From positions 1 through 24,617 of the forward strand of contig DBNW01000028.1 in NCBI GenBank assembly GCA_002299425.1: a stretch of 24,617 bases of DNA, read 5' to 3'. How positions within the stretch are numbered: position 1 is the stretch's first letter; each line of letters starts with the position of its first letter. The translations under genes were made by a program, and so were the position numbers. Of this stretch, positions 1-6,364 are shown in pieces. The notes beneath the pieces are model-generated. The model was not told where the DNA came from and made no database searches. It saw nothing but the letters and a program-made list of their open reading frames with translations. Source of the DNA: Methylococcaceae bacterium UBA662. GTDB lineage: Bacteria; Pseudomonadota; Gammaproteobacteria; Methylococcales; Methylomonadaceae.

Positions 1-2
1 TT

Positions 3-80
3 CAGGGCAGCGAAAGTCCTAAGAATATTCCAGCCCATATACTCAAACAAATTGCGGAGGAAATCGGAAGTGCCCCTTAA
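3..80 (+). CDS. HigB/RelE-like toxin, C-terminal fragment (cut by window edge)
   Basis: An open frame runs from the left edge to a TAA at 78-80 and gives about 25 residues ending NIPAHILKQIAEEIGSAP. RelE/HigB-family mRNA-interferase toxins often end with a K-x-E...I/L-x-x-x-x-L-K pattern of this kind. The frame sits immediately upstream of, and overlaps, an HTH antitoxin gene in the toxin-first order usual for higBA modules. The match rests on a short tail and on gene order, so the toxin subfamily is inferred. The start and catalytic part lie outside the window. Confidence 0.5.
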   Translation, partial: QGSESPKNIPAHILKQIAEEIGSAP

Positions 81-387
81 CGAAACAGAGTTGTTGGAAC
101 GCGATGCCAAGCGAAACATTGGCGAGGAACTGCTTGCTGCCATTCGGGATGTTAAATCAGGCCGCCACGGTGCAACCTATGCCATTGAACCTAATGAAAT
201 AGTTGCCACACGGGTAAAATGCGGGTTGTCCCAAACGCAGTTTGCAAAAGCACTGCATATTTCATCCCGTACCTTACAGCAGTGGGAACAGGGTCGCCGC
301 CATCCTTCTGGTGCTGCCGAAACACTGCTAAAAATCGTCGCCAAGCATCCAGAGGTGTTGCATGAATTCTTGGTGTCAAACGCATAG
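70..387 (+). CDS. HigA-2/NadS-like helix-turn-helix antitoxin
   Basis: This encodes about 105 residues with a C-terminal Cro/C1-type helix-turn-helix: GLSQTQFAKALHISSRTLQQ, then WEQGRRHPSG and LLKIVAKHPEVL. That block closely follows the HigA-2/NadS antitoxins that partner RelE-type toxins; higBA-2 of Vibrio cholerae is itself an integron cassette. The N-terminal ~45 residues are probably the toxin-binding part. I chose the GTG at 70 because GGAGG lies at 56-60 with a 9-base spacer; the open frame extends upstream to a TTG at 52, which has no such site. The start overlaps the toxin fragment's stop, so the two should be translationally coupled. The antitoxin would neutralise the toxin and, through the HTH, repress the module. 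An attC site begins 42 bases after the stop, marking the pair as an integron gene cassette. Confidence 0.8.
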   Translation: MPLNETELLERDAKRNIGEELLAAIRDVKSGRHGATYAIEPNEIVATRVKCGLSQTQFAKALHISSRTLQQWEQGRRHPSGAAETLLKIVAKHPEVLHEFLVSNA

Positions 388-429
388 TTGCATAGAATGT
401 TTTCTGTTGGCCTTGTTGTTTGCTGTATA

Positions 430-559
430 GCCCAACAAGTCGGTCAAAGGGATTTAGGGTTTCGCCGCCCGTTGGCGGTTTTGAAGCCCTGGCTTTTTCA
501 AGGTTTGGCGGCTTCGCTTGGCTTTCGTGAGCGGCGCGCCCCTTACCGTAACGTTAAGC
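430..559 (+). mobile_element. Integron attC recombination site (VCR-sized, about 130 bp)
   Basis: Both ends match the attC core consensus. R'' is GCCCAAC at 430-436 (RYYYAAC) and R' is GTTAAGC at 553-559 (GTTRRRY). Inside them, L'' CGGTCAAAGGG (441-451) is nearly complementary to L' CCCCTTACCG (539-548); the extra C in L'' corresponds to the extrahelical base typical of attC. The R-L spacers are four bases each and unpaired (AAGT and TAAC), like the unpaired central spacer. The 130-bp length is close to the Vibrio cholerae VCR family. The site lies at the 3' end of a same-strand toxin-antitoxin module, as expected for a cassette, with the crossover point after G553. No integrase gene is in the window, so this may be part of a chromosomal array or an isolated attC. 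Confidence 0.75.
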
Positions 560-853
560 GGCTTGAGTCCGGGGTTATTGAGCTTTCGGTGTCAAGGCTG
601 TAAACCGGTAACGGCGGAAAAATCGGAACTTGTCTCTTCCTGTTTTTTTATGGGTTGGGGTGGCCCTCCCTGTGTGTTTTGCGCGGGGTGTTGGTTCGCG
701 CTTTTGCTTCGGCTTTGTGGCTTGTGGCGGCGGCAGTTTTGTCGTACTGAGCCGCTAACGTTTTTCGGGTGTTGGCACGTGGGGTCTCAGCCAGTTAGGT
801 GGGTCTAACTTGCTGAGACCCAGAAAAAACCCCAAGAGTGCGTCACCACCGCG
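560..853. other. GT-rich stretch without a supported gene
   Basis: Between the attC site and the ybeD stop there is no credible coding region. An open frame at 518-808 starts inside attC, has no ribosome binding site and translates to Cys/Trp-rich low-quality sequence. The plus strand is conspicuously G+T rich around 640-780. The only clear structure is a hairpin at 782-821. The stretch may be a decayed or non-coding cassette at the end of the array, or the original chromosomal flank. Confidence 0.5.
782..821. repeat. Strong inverted repeat (17-bp arms) between attC and ybeD
   Basis: Arms at 782-798 and 805-821 are complementary at 16 of 17 positions around a 6-base loop (GTGGGT). The inner part contains GTTAGGT (794-800) and GTCTAAC (803-809), which happen to fit the integron R' and R'' consensus in back-to-back order. 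The repeat sits 33 bases past the ybeD stop. No T tract follows on either strand, so it is not a canonical intrinsic terminator. It could be a 3'-end mRNA structure of the dacA-ybeD operon, a protein-binding palindrome or an integron remnant. Confidence 0.6.
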
Positions 854-1117
854 CTACAAGGCCACTAACACCAACGGATGATCGGTCAAATCCTGGTAAA
901 TAGCATCCAGTTGCCGTTTGCTGGTGGCTTCAATAGTGACGGTCACGGCTAAAAAATTGCCGTCTTTGCTAGGGCGGGTTTTGACATCGTTTGGGCTGAC
1001 GCTAGGGGCGTGGCGTTCAATGATTTCGATGACCAATAAATCAAGCCCGACATCGCCTTTGCCCATTGCCTTGATGGGGAACGGGCAGGGAAATTCAAAT
1101 AAGGTGTCTTCACTCAT
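854..1117 (-). CDS. ybeD: YbeD-family protein (DUF493)
   Basis: This encodes 87 residues of the small ferredoxin-like DUF493 fold. The start region EFPCPFPIKAMGKG, then IIERHAP, then VTVTIEATSKRQLDAIYQDL align with Escherichia coli YbeD at full length. YbeD is a cytoplasmic protein of poorly defined function, usually encoded between dacA and lipB. It overlaps the stop of the upstream aminotransferase gene by four bases (ATGA), so translation is probably coupled. The usual downstream neighbour lipB is missing here: the next sequence is non-coding DNA and then the integron attC site. Confidence 0.9.
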   Translation of the reverse strand: MSEDTLFEFPCPFPIKAMGKGDVGLDLLVIEIIERHAPSVSPNDVKTRPSKDGNFLAVTVTIEATSKRQLDAIYQDLTDHPLVLVAL

Positions 1118-1956
1118 GCGAACGCGTGTTTGTAAGCTTGGAATAAGCCATCCATTTTTCGATACAATGCGCCGGGTTTACCGTCACCTACTGGTAAGTC
1201 GTCCAATTCAATTACCGGAATAATTTCACGGGTGGAACTGGTCAGCCAAATCTCCTCCGCAGAGTGCAACTCAGCCAACGTGATGGGGGTTTCTTGGCAC
1301 ACTACCTGGTTTTGTCCGGCCAGCATCACGATCACATCCCGAGTGATGCCGGGAAGAATCTCATGGCTTTTCGGTGGGGTCCGCAGCTCACCCCGAATCA
1401 CCGCGAAAACATTGCTAGCCGCCCCTTCCGTGACGTATCCGTCCTTAAGCAAAATAGCTTCGGCACTCCCTTGATCCAGTGCGGCTTGCCGGTGCAGGAT
1501 GTTGGCCAACAGCGCAATGGTTTTTAAATTACACGAATGCCACCGGCTATCGGTTAACGTCACTGCACTAACGCCGGTGTCTTTACCGGCAAACGGGACA
1601 ATGTCCTGACACATCACGAATACCGTGGGCGGGGTATTTTCTGGAAAGGCGTGGTCGCGTTTGGCCGCAGCACCTCGGGTGATTTGCAGGTAAAGGTACT
1701 GGTCGCGGCCTGAGCTAAGCCAGGGCGCAAAAATAGCTTGCCATTGCTCACGGCTGTACGGATTGGCCAAACGAATACCGGCTAAACTGTGCTCTAGACG
1801 CAACCCGTGCTCAGGCCAATGGAACAATCGCCCTTGGTAGGCCGGAATGACTTCATAAACCCCATCACCAAACAAAAAGCCACGGTCCAGCACGGATATG
1901 CGGGCTTCGGACAACGGCAAATACGCACCGTTTAGGTAAACCGTGTCATTTTCCAT
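1114..1956 (-). CDS. dat: D-amino acid aminotransferase (PLP fold-type IV)
   Basis: This encodes 280 residues, typical for class IV aminotransferases. K145 in SCNLKTIALLANIL matches the PLP Schiff-base lysine, and E177 in YVTEGAASNVF matches the glutamate that hydrogen-bonds the pyridine nitrogen; both have the numbering of the Bacillus D-alanine aminotransferase. The reaction would interconvert D-alanine and 2-oxoglutarate with pyruvate and D-glutamate, linking the two peptidoglycan D-amino acids. A branched-chain aminotransferase or aminodeoxychorismate lyase shares the fold, but the position directly after dacA supports D-alanine metabolism. The start has a strong purine-rich site (GGGAGGGGG) and overlaps the end of dacA by 11 bases. 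The next gene, ybeD, overlaps its stop. Confidence 0.85.
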   Translation of the reverse strand: MENDTVYLNGAYLPLSEARISVLDRGFLFGDGVYEVIPAYQGRLFHWPEHGLRLEHSLAGIRLANPYSREQWQAIFAPWLSSGRDQYLYLQITRGAAAKRDHAFPENTPPTVFVMCQDIVPFAGKDTGVSAVTLTDSRWHSCNLKTIALLANILHRQAALDQGSAEAILLKDGYVTEGAASNVFAVIRGELRTPPKSHEILPGITRDVIVMLAGQNQVVCQETPITLAELHSAEEIWLTSSTREIIPVIELDDLPVGDGKPGALYRKMDGLFQAYKHAFA

Positions 1957-3118
1957 CTTCGTCCCCCTCCCTCATCAGCAAAACGCTGTCGTAAAGCCGG
2001 CTTAGGATGTTACCTTGCTCAACTGCGTGCAAGGCCACTAAATCCCGAGTAGCGAGTTCTTCGTCTTTTAAAGTGACCTGAACCGTACCCAGTTTGTCGC
2101 CTGCCTTGACCGGGGCAATAATTCTTTTATTGACATTAATAGCCGCTTTCAGATCACTGTAACGGCGGCGGGGGATGGTGACATAAAAATCCTCTTCCAA
2201 ACCTAAGGGTACGGTTTGGCTTTGCCCCTTCCAAATGCGCGGTTCGGTTAAGGCCGTTTTCCCTTGATAAAGCTTGTGCGCCTCATAAAAACGGAAGCCG
2301 TAATTGAGCAAGCTTTGGTTTTGGTTGGCGCGAGCACTGGCACTTTTGGCTCCCATGACCACCGAGATCAGGCGCATGTTTTCCCTTAGTGCCGAAGTCA
2401 CCAAGCAAAACCCCGCTGCCTCGGTGTGCCCCGTCTTGACACCATCTACCGAATCATCCCGCCACAACAGTTGGTTGCGGTTGTGCTGCTTGATTTTGTT
2501 GTAAGTGAATTCTTTTTGCGAAAACCAAGCGTAATACTCGGGAAACTCTTTGATTAATGCGCGCGTTACGATGGCTAAGTCGTGCGCGGTCGTATAATGA
2601 CCGTCGACTGGCAGGCCATCGGCATTCATAAAATGACTGCCGACCATGCCCAAACGTGCCGCATGCTGGTTCATCATGTCAGCGAAAGTGGCTTCATCTC
2701 CGGCAATGTGTTCAGCCAGGGCGATACTGGCATCGTTGCCCGATTGGATGATCACGCCTTTGAGTAAATCTTCAACTTTAACTTGCTCGTTGACCTCGAC
2801 AAACATGCGCGAACCCTCGGCAGCCCTAGCTTTTTGGCTAATGGTAACCACGTCATCCAGATGCAAATGGCCGTTTTTGATCTCCTTAAAGACCACATAG
2901 ACGGTCATGATTTTGGTCAGACTGGCGGGGGCCAGTTTTTCATTGGCGTTGTTTTCCGCCAACACCTTACCGGTGTGAAAATCTTGCAGAAAATACGCCT
3001 TCGCCTCAATGGGCGGCGGCGGCGGGGTGCTGATTTCTGCTACAGCTACCGTAGCCGACAGAAAAACCAGGCAACCGGCAAACCACAAAAAAAATCGTGA
3101 AGGAATTAAGTTAACCAT
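1946..3118 (-). CDS. dacA: D-alanyl-D-alanine carboxypeptidase (PBP5/6 type)
   Basis: This encodes a low-molecular-weight penicillin-binding protein that removes the terminal D-alanine from peptidoglycan pentapeptides in the periplasm. The protein is 390 residues from the ATG at 3118. It has an N-terminal signal sequence (about 1-28), a Pro-rich joint (TPPPPP), the active-site SLTK (S66, K69), SGN (126-128) and KTG (228-230). The C-terminal region has the all-beta PBP5-like domain and an amphipathic tail for membrane attachment. The frame stays open to 3178, which would add 20 residues before the signal peptide. I prefer 3118 because it puts the signal peptide at the terminus, although no strong ribosome binding site marks either start. 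It is the first gene of dacA-dat-ybeD. Confidence 0.9.
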   Translation of the reverse strand: MVNLIPSRFFLWFAGCLVFLSATVAVAEISTPPPPPIEAKAYFLQDFHTGKVLAENNANEKLAPASLTKIMTVYVVFKEIKNGHLHLDDVVTISQKARAAEGSRMFVEVNEQVKVEDLLKGVIIQSGNDASIALAEHIAGDEATFADMMNQHAARLGMVGSHFMNADGLPVDGHYTTAHDLAIVTRALIKEFPEYYAWFSQKEFTYNKIKQHNRNQLLWRDDSVDGVKTGHTEAAGFCLVTSALRENMRLISVVMGAKSASARANQNQSLLNYGFRFYEAHKLYQGKTALTEPRIWKGQSQTVPLGLEEDFYVTIPRRRYSDLKAAINVNKRIIAPVKAGDKLGTVQVTLKDEELATRDLVALHAVEQGNILSRLYDSVLLMREGDEDGK

Positions 3119-3220
3119 GTTGATTTTGCTAATAGGAGCTTGATAAATAGCTGCAAATTGTACCATGACAGGCGTCATTTTTTAGTCTGCAACAAATTTC
3201 CCAATTACAGGAAACGGGCT

Positions 3221-3248
3221 TTGCATTTAAATCGCGCTGTCGGATAAT
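3221..3248 (+). promoter_or_regulatory. Candidate sigma-70 promoter for the transketolase gene
   Basis: TTGCAT (3221-3226) and GATAAT (3243-3248) are separated by 16 bases, about 50 bases upstream of the start codon, in the divergent region between dacA and the transketolase. The -10 box matches the consensus at 5 of 6 positions; the -35 is weak. Inferred from pattern only. Confidence 0.4.
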
Positions 3249-3299
3249 GCCGCCTCTAACGACTTCTTCACTCACCACTCCAAGCTAACGAGAACAACC

Positions 3300-5213
3300 A
3301 TGACCGCATTTCCTATTGATTTGAGCACTTACCAACGCATTACTTTAGATGCCAGCATCCCCACCCTAACCGCCGAGCAAAAAGCCGTCTTGCAGGCCAA
3401 CATCCAATTGTGCCGCGATGCCATCGTATTTTTTACCGCAACCGGTGCGGCGCGGGGTGTAGGCGGCCACACCGGCGGTCCTTTCGACACCGTACCGGAA
3501 GTGATGATTTTGGACGCGCTGTTCCGAGGTTCGGCCCGTTATGTGCCGACTTTTTTTGATGAAGCCGGCCACCGTGTCGCCACCCAATACTTGATGTCCG
3601 TGCTAAACGGCGACATGCCGGCCGAAAAACTGGTCGAGTACCGCGCCGCCCATTCGCACCTGCCCGGCCACCCTGAGTTAGGCTTTACCCCCGGCGTCAA
3701 ATTCAGCTCGGGCCGTTTAGGCCACATGTGGCCTTACGTCAACGGTGTCGCTCTGGCCAACCCAGACAAAACCGTATTTTGCTTAGGTTCAGACGGCTCG
3801 CAACAAGAAGGCGACGATGCCGAAGCGGCGCGTTTTTCCGTCGCCCAAGGCTTGAACGTCAAACTGCTGATTGACGACAACGACGTCACCATCGCCGGCC
3901 ACCCCTCGCATTATTTAAAAGGCTGCTCTACCGCCAAAACCCTTGAAGGCCACGGCGTCACCGTACTGGAAGGCGACGGCGAAGACTTAGACGGTCTGTA
4001 CGCCCGCATCTGCCAAGCCATCAACACCGACGGCCCGGTCGCTGTCATCAGCCACCGCAAAATGTGCCCGGGCATCAAAGGCTTGGAAGGCTCCACCCAC
4101 GGCCACGACGTCATCTCCGTGAAATTGGCGTTGGAATACTTGACCGAACGCGGCCATAGCGCCGCCGTCGAGTTTTTGAACGGCATCGTAGCCCCTAAAA
4201 ACGAGTATAAATTCTTAGGTTCCAGCACTGTATGGGACGCCAACCGCAACGTGTTCGGCGATGCGATGGTCACCGAACTGGGCAAAATGAGCGAAGCCGA
4301 GCGTTATGAAAAAATCCGCGTCATCGACTCTGACCTGGAAGGCTCTTGCGGCCTGAAAAAAATCCACGACGCCTACCCGGACATCTTCATCTCCTCCGGC
4401 ATCATGGAGCGCGGTAACTTTTCCGCCGCCGCCGGTTTCGGCATGGAAGCGGGCAAACAAGGCGTGTTCGGCACTTTCAGCGCGTTCTTGGAAATGAACA
4501 TTTCCGAGATCACCATGGCGCGTTTGAACTACTCTAACGTGTTAAGCCATTACTCGCACTCCGGCATCGACGACATGGCCGACAACACCTGCCATTTTGG
4601 CCTGAACAATATGTTCGCCGACAACGGCCTGGACGACGGCTACGCCACCGCCTTGTACTTCCCGGCTGATGCCCACCAAATGCGCGCCGTAGTCGGTAAA
4701 GTGTTCCACGACCCGGGCCTGCGCTTCATCTTCTCGACCCGTTCCAAAGTGCCGATGATCTTGGATGAAAACGGCAACGACTACTTTGCCGGCGATTACC
4801 AATTCGTCTCCGGCAAAGACGAAGTTATCCGCGAAGGCACTGACGGCTACATCGTCGCTTTCGGCGAAAGCTTGTACCGTGCGTTGGACGCAGTCGAACG
4901 CCTGAAACAAGAAGGCATCGATGTCGGCCTCATCAACAAACCCACCTTAAGCGCCATCGACGAAGACATGCTGCAAAAAGTCGGCTCATCGCCGATGGTG
5001 TTGGTGGTCGAATCCTTCAACCGCAAGACCGGTTTGGGCAGCCGTTACGGCTCCTGGTTGCTGGAACGCGGCCTGACCCCAAAATTCGCCCACCTCGGCA
5101 CCCACCAGGAAGGCTGCGGCGGCCTGTGGGAACAATTCCCGCACCAAGGCATAGACCCGGTTGGTATTATGGCGAAAGTAAAAGAATTGCTGAGCCTGCC
5201 CTCCAAACGTTAA
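3300..5213 (+). CDS. Divergent transketolase-family enzyme
   Basis: This encodes a 637-residue thiamine-diphosphate enzyme with the transketolase domain order: an N-terminal ThDP-binding domain (about 40-290), a pyrimidine-binding domain (about 335-500) and a C-terminal domain (about 510-630). Visible motifs are HSHLPGHPELG (118-128, transketolase HxxPGHPE), the cofactor/Mg motif LGSDG...IDDND (162-195), THGHD (267) and the likely catalytic Glu E370 in GIMERGNFSAAAGFG. Transketolases move two-carbon units between sugar phosphates and regenerate ribulose 5-phosphate for the RuMP cycle. It is not a typical copy: the loops GGHTGGPFD and RLGHMWPYVNG replace the usual GHPGAP and PLGQG. The true donor and acceptor therefore cannot be fixed by reading. 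Codon third positions are unusually rich in C, suggesting high expression. It is transcribed alone. Confidence 0.8.
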   Translation: MTAFPIDLSTYQRITLDASIPTLTAEQKAVLQANIQLCRDAIVFFTATGAARGVGGHTGGPFDTVPEVMILDALFRGSARYVPTFFDEAGHRVATQYLMSVLNGDMPAEKLVEYRAAHSHLPGHPELGFTPGVKFSSGRLGHMWPYVNGVALANPDKTVFCLGSDGSQQEGDDAEAARFSVAQGLNVKLLIDDNDVTIAGHPSHYLKGCSTAKTLEGHGVTVLEGDGEDLDGLYARICQAINTDGPVAVISHRKMCPGIKGLEGSTHGHDVISVKLALEYLTERGHSAAVEFLNGIVAPKNEYKFLGSSTVWDANRNVFGDAMVTELGKMSEAERYEKIRVIDSDLEGSCGLKKIHDAYPDIFISSGIMERGNFSAAAGFGMEAGKQGVFGTFSAFLEMNISEITMARLNYSNVLSHYSHSGIDDMADNTCHFGLNNMFADNGLDDGYATALYFPADAHQMRAVVGKVFHDPGLRFIFSTRSKVPMILDENGNDYFAGDYQFVSGKDEVIREGTDGYIVAFGESLYRALDAVERLKQEGIDVGLINKPTLSAIDEDMLQKVGSSPMVLVVESFNRKTGLGSRYGSWLLERGLTPKFAHLGTHQEGCGGLWEQFPHQGIDPVGIMAKVKELLSLPSKR

Positions 5214-5227
5214 GCACGTCTGTTAAA

Positions 5228-5254
5228 TCACCCCCCGGAAAAGCAGGGGGGTGA
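5228..5254 (+). terminator. Perfect hairpin after the transketolase gene
   Basis: TCACCCCCC (5228-5236) and GGGGGGTGA (5246-5254) form a 9-bp perfect GC-rich stem with a 9-base loop, 14 bases after the stop codon. No U tract follows, so it is either a non-canonical terminator or a structure that protects the mRNA 3' end. Confidence 0.5.
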
Positions 5255-5674
5255 GCCAGTCAAGGAAGACCGTTTGCCCGGTGCAGTTTCTTAGCCAAGC
5301 GGTTTTTCCCCATACGGGTGACCGGAATCACGGGCCAAGACAGCACTTAAATCTAGCCGATTTCCCATTAGACATAAGGCTATCAAATACAGGGTATTAA
5401 ACGGCGTTCTTCGTTTATTTCTGAGCTTTATGGCTTATTGCAAAAAACAAAACCACATCATTTAACCCGCATACCCCCTTGATACGGCTTGAAGGTCACT
5501 ATGAATCTACGGCGAGATTACACGACGGTTAAGCAAGCCGGGGCATTCTGTTTAATGAGCATTCTCCCACCGTACCTAAGTAGCATCCCCTTGCCCTTAT
5601 AAGCAACGCCCTGCCAATGGCAGCAGTCACAGGCACTTTTTATGCCTCTAAAAAATCCAGGACTCCCGAATTTT
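5255..5674. other. About 420 bases without a recognisable gene
   Basis: I find only short frames. One minus-strand frame (5518-5700) overlaps the DUF502 gene end, lacks a ribosome binding site and has a Cys/Trp-rich composition typical of a chance frame. A 27-residue basic minus-strand frame near 5265-5350 (MGKNRLAKKLHRANGLP at its end) starts with GTG directly after a stop and is too short to support. No repeat, RNA gene or terminator was recognised. Confidence 0.4.
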
Positions 5675-6277
5675 TTAACGAGGCAACACCAACACTTCAT
5701 GGGATTTAGAAAAATCCGAACCCACGCTGATCATAAAACTGGTAACTTCCTCGAAATCCAGTTCTGATTTCACTACCATAGACTCATGCACGATCACCGT
5801 AAAGCCGTTGGTGGGATTGGGCGAGGTGGGAATGTAAAGCACATAGCGGTCGCCCTCGCGATTGGTCACATAGGCGGGCACCCATACGCCATCTTTAGGG
5901 TATTCCACATACACCACCTCACGGGCGCGGCCTTCGCCTTGACCCCGGAACATTTCAATCACTTTCTTGCAAACCCGATAAATACCGCTTAGAAACGGCA
6001 CCCGCGCGATCAGCAAGTCAAACAAGGAAATAAGCAAAGACTGTCGGTGCTTGCTCAGCTCGTAACCGATGTAGCCTAGCAGCGCATAAATGGCTACGAA
6101 CACCGCCGTGGTGGTCCAGTAATGACCTACCCAACCTCGAATGTCAAAGACGGTCTGAAGAACGAAATCGACCAGCCAAATAAAAATTTGCACGACGATA
6201 TAAACCGGCAAAATTGCCAGCACCCCCACCAAGAAGTGGTTAAGTGATATTTTTAAAGAATGTAAAAAAGTAGGCAT
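5675..6277 (-). CDS. DUF502 family inner-membrane protein
   Basis: This encodes 200 residues. Two N-terminal membrane segments are visible (about 13-38 and 54-73), followed by the family signature LLIARVPFLSGIYRVCKKVIEMF (about 88-110). After that comes a soluble beta-rich part with VVYVEYPKDGVW and YIPTSPNPTNGFTVIVHESMV, the conserved TPNPTxGF element of DUF502. The family is widespread in proteobacteria and plants and has no established biochemical role. It lies 87 bases downstream of the P-type ATPase on the same strand, with a strong hairpin between, so cotranscription is uncertain. I see no clear ribosome binding site before the ATG. Confidence 0.85.
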   Translation of the reverse strand: MPTFLHSLKISLNHFLVGVLAILPVYIVVQIFIWLVDFVLQTVFDIRGWVGHYWTTTAVFVAIYALLGYIGYELSKHRQSLLISLFDLLIARVPFLSGIYRVCKKVIEMFRGQGEGRAREVVYVEYPKDGVWVPAYVTNREGDRYVLYIPTSPNPTNGFTVIVHESMVVKSELDFEEVTSFMISVGSDFSKSHEVLVLPR

Positions 6278-6315
6278 AAATAAAATTTTGTAGTTTTTTA
6301 GTTGTTTTCTTCAGT

Positions 6316-6347
6316 CTCACCGGCGTGCTGTTTACGGCGCCGGTGAG
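6316..6347 (-). terminator. Hairpin between the P-type ATPase and DUF502 genes
   Basis: CTCACCGGCG (6316-6325) and CGCCGGTGAG (6338-6347) form a perfect 10-bp stem with a 12-base loop, 17 bases past the ATPase stop on the minus strand. No U tract follows in that direction, so true intrinsic termination is doubtful. Confidence 0.45.
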
Positions 6348-6364
6348 GTCTGGAGCGTCTGGAT

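Noticed and set aside
388..808. Open frames at 388-603 and 518-808 (plus strand)
   Set aside because: They run through the attC site and the GT-rich flank, lack ribosome binding sites, and translate to Cys/Trp-rich sequence with no domain pattern.
4215..4910. Minus-strand frames inside the transketolase gene
   Set aside because: They are antisense shadows caused by strong third-position GC bias.
5518..5700. 60-residue minus-strand frame after the DUF502 gene
   Set aside because: It overlaps the DUF502 coding end in another frame, has no ribosome binding site and has atypical composition.
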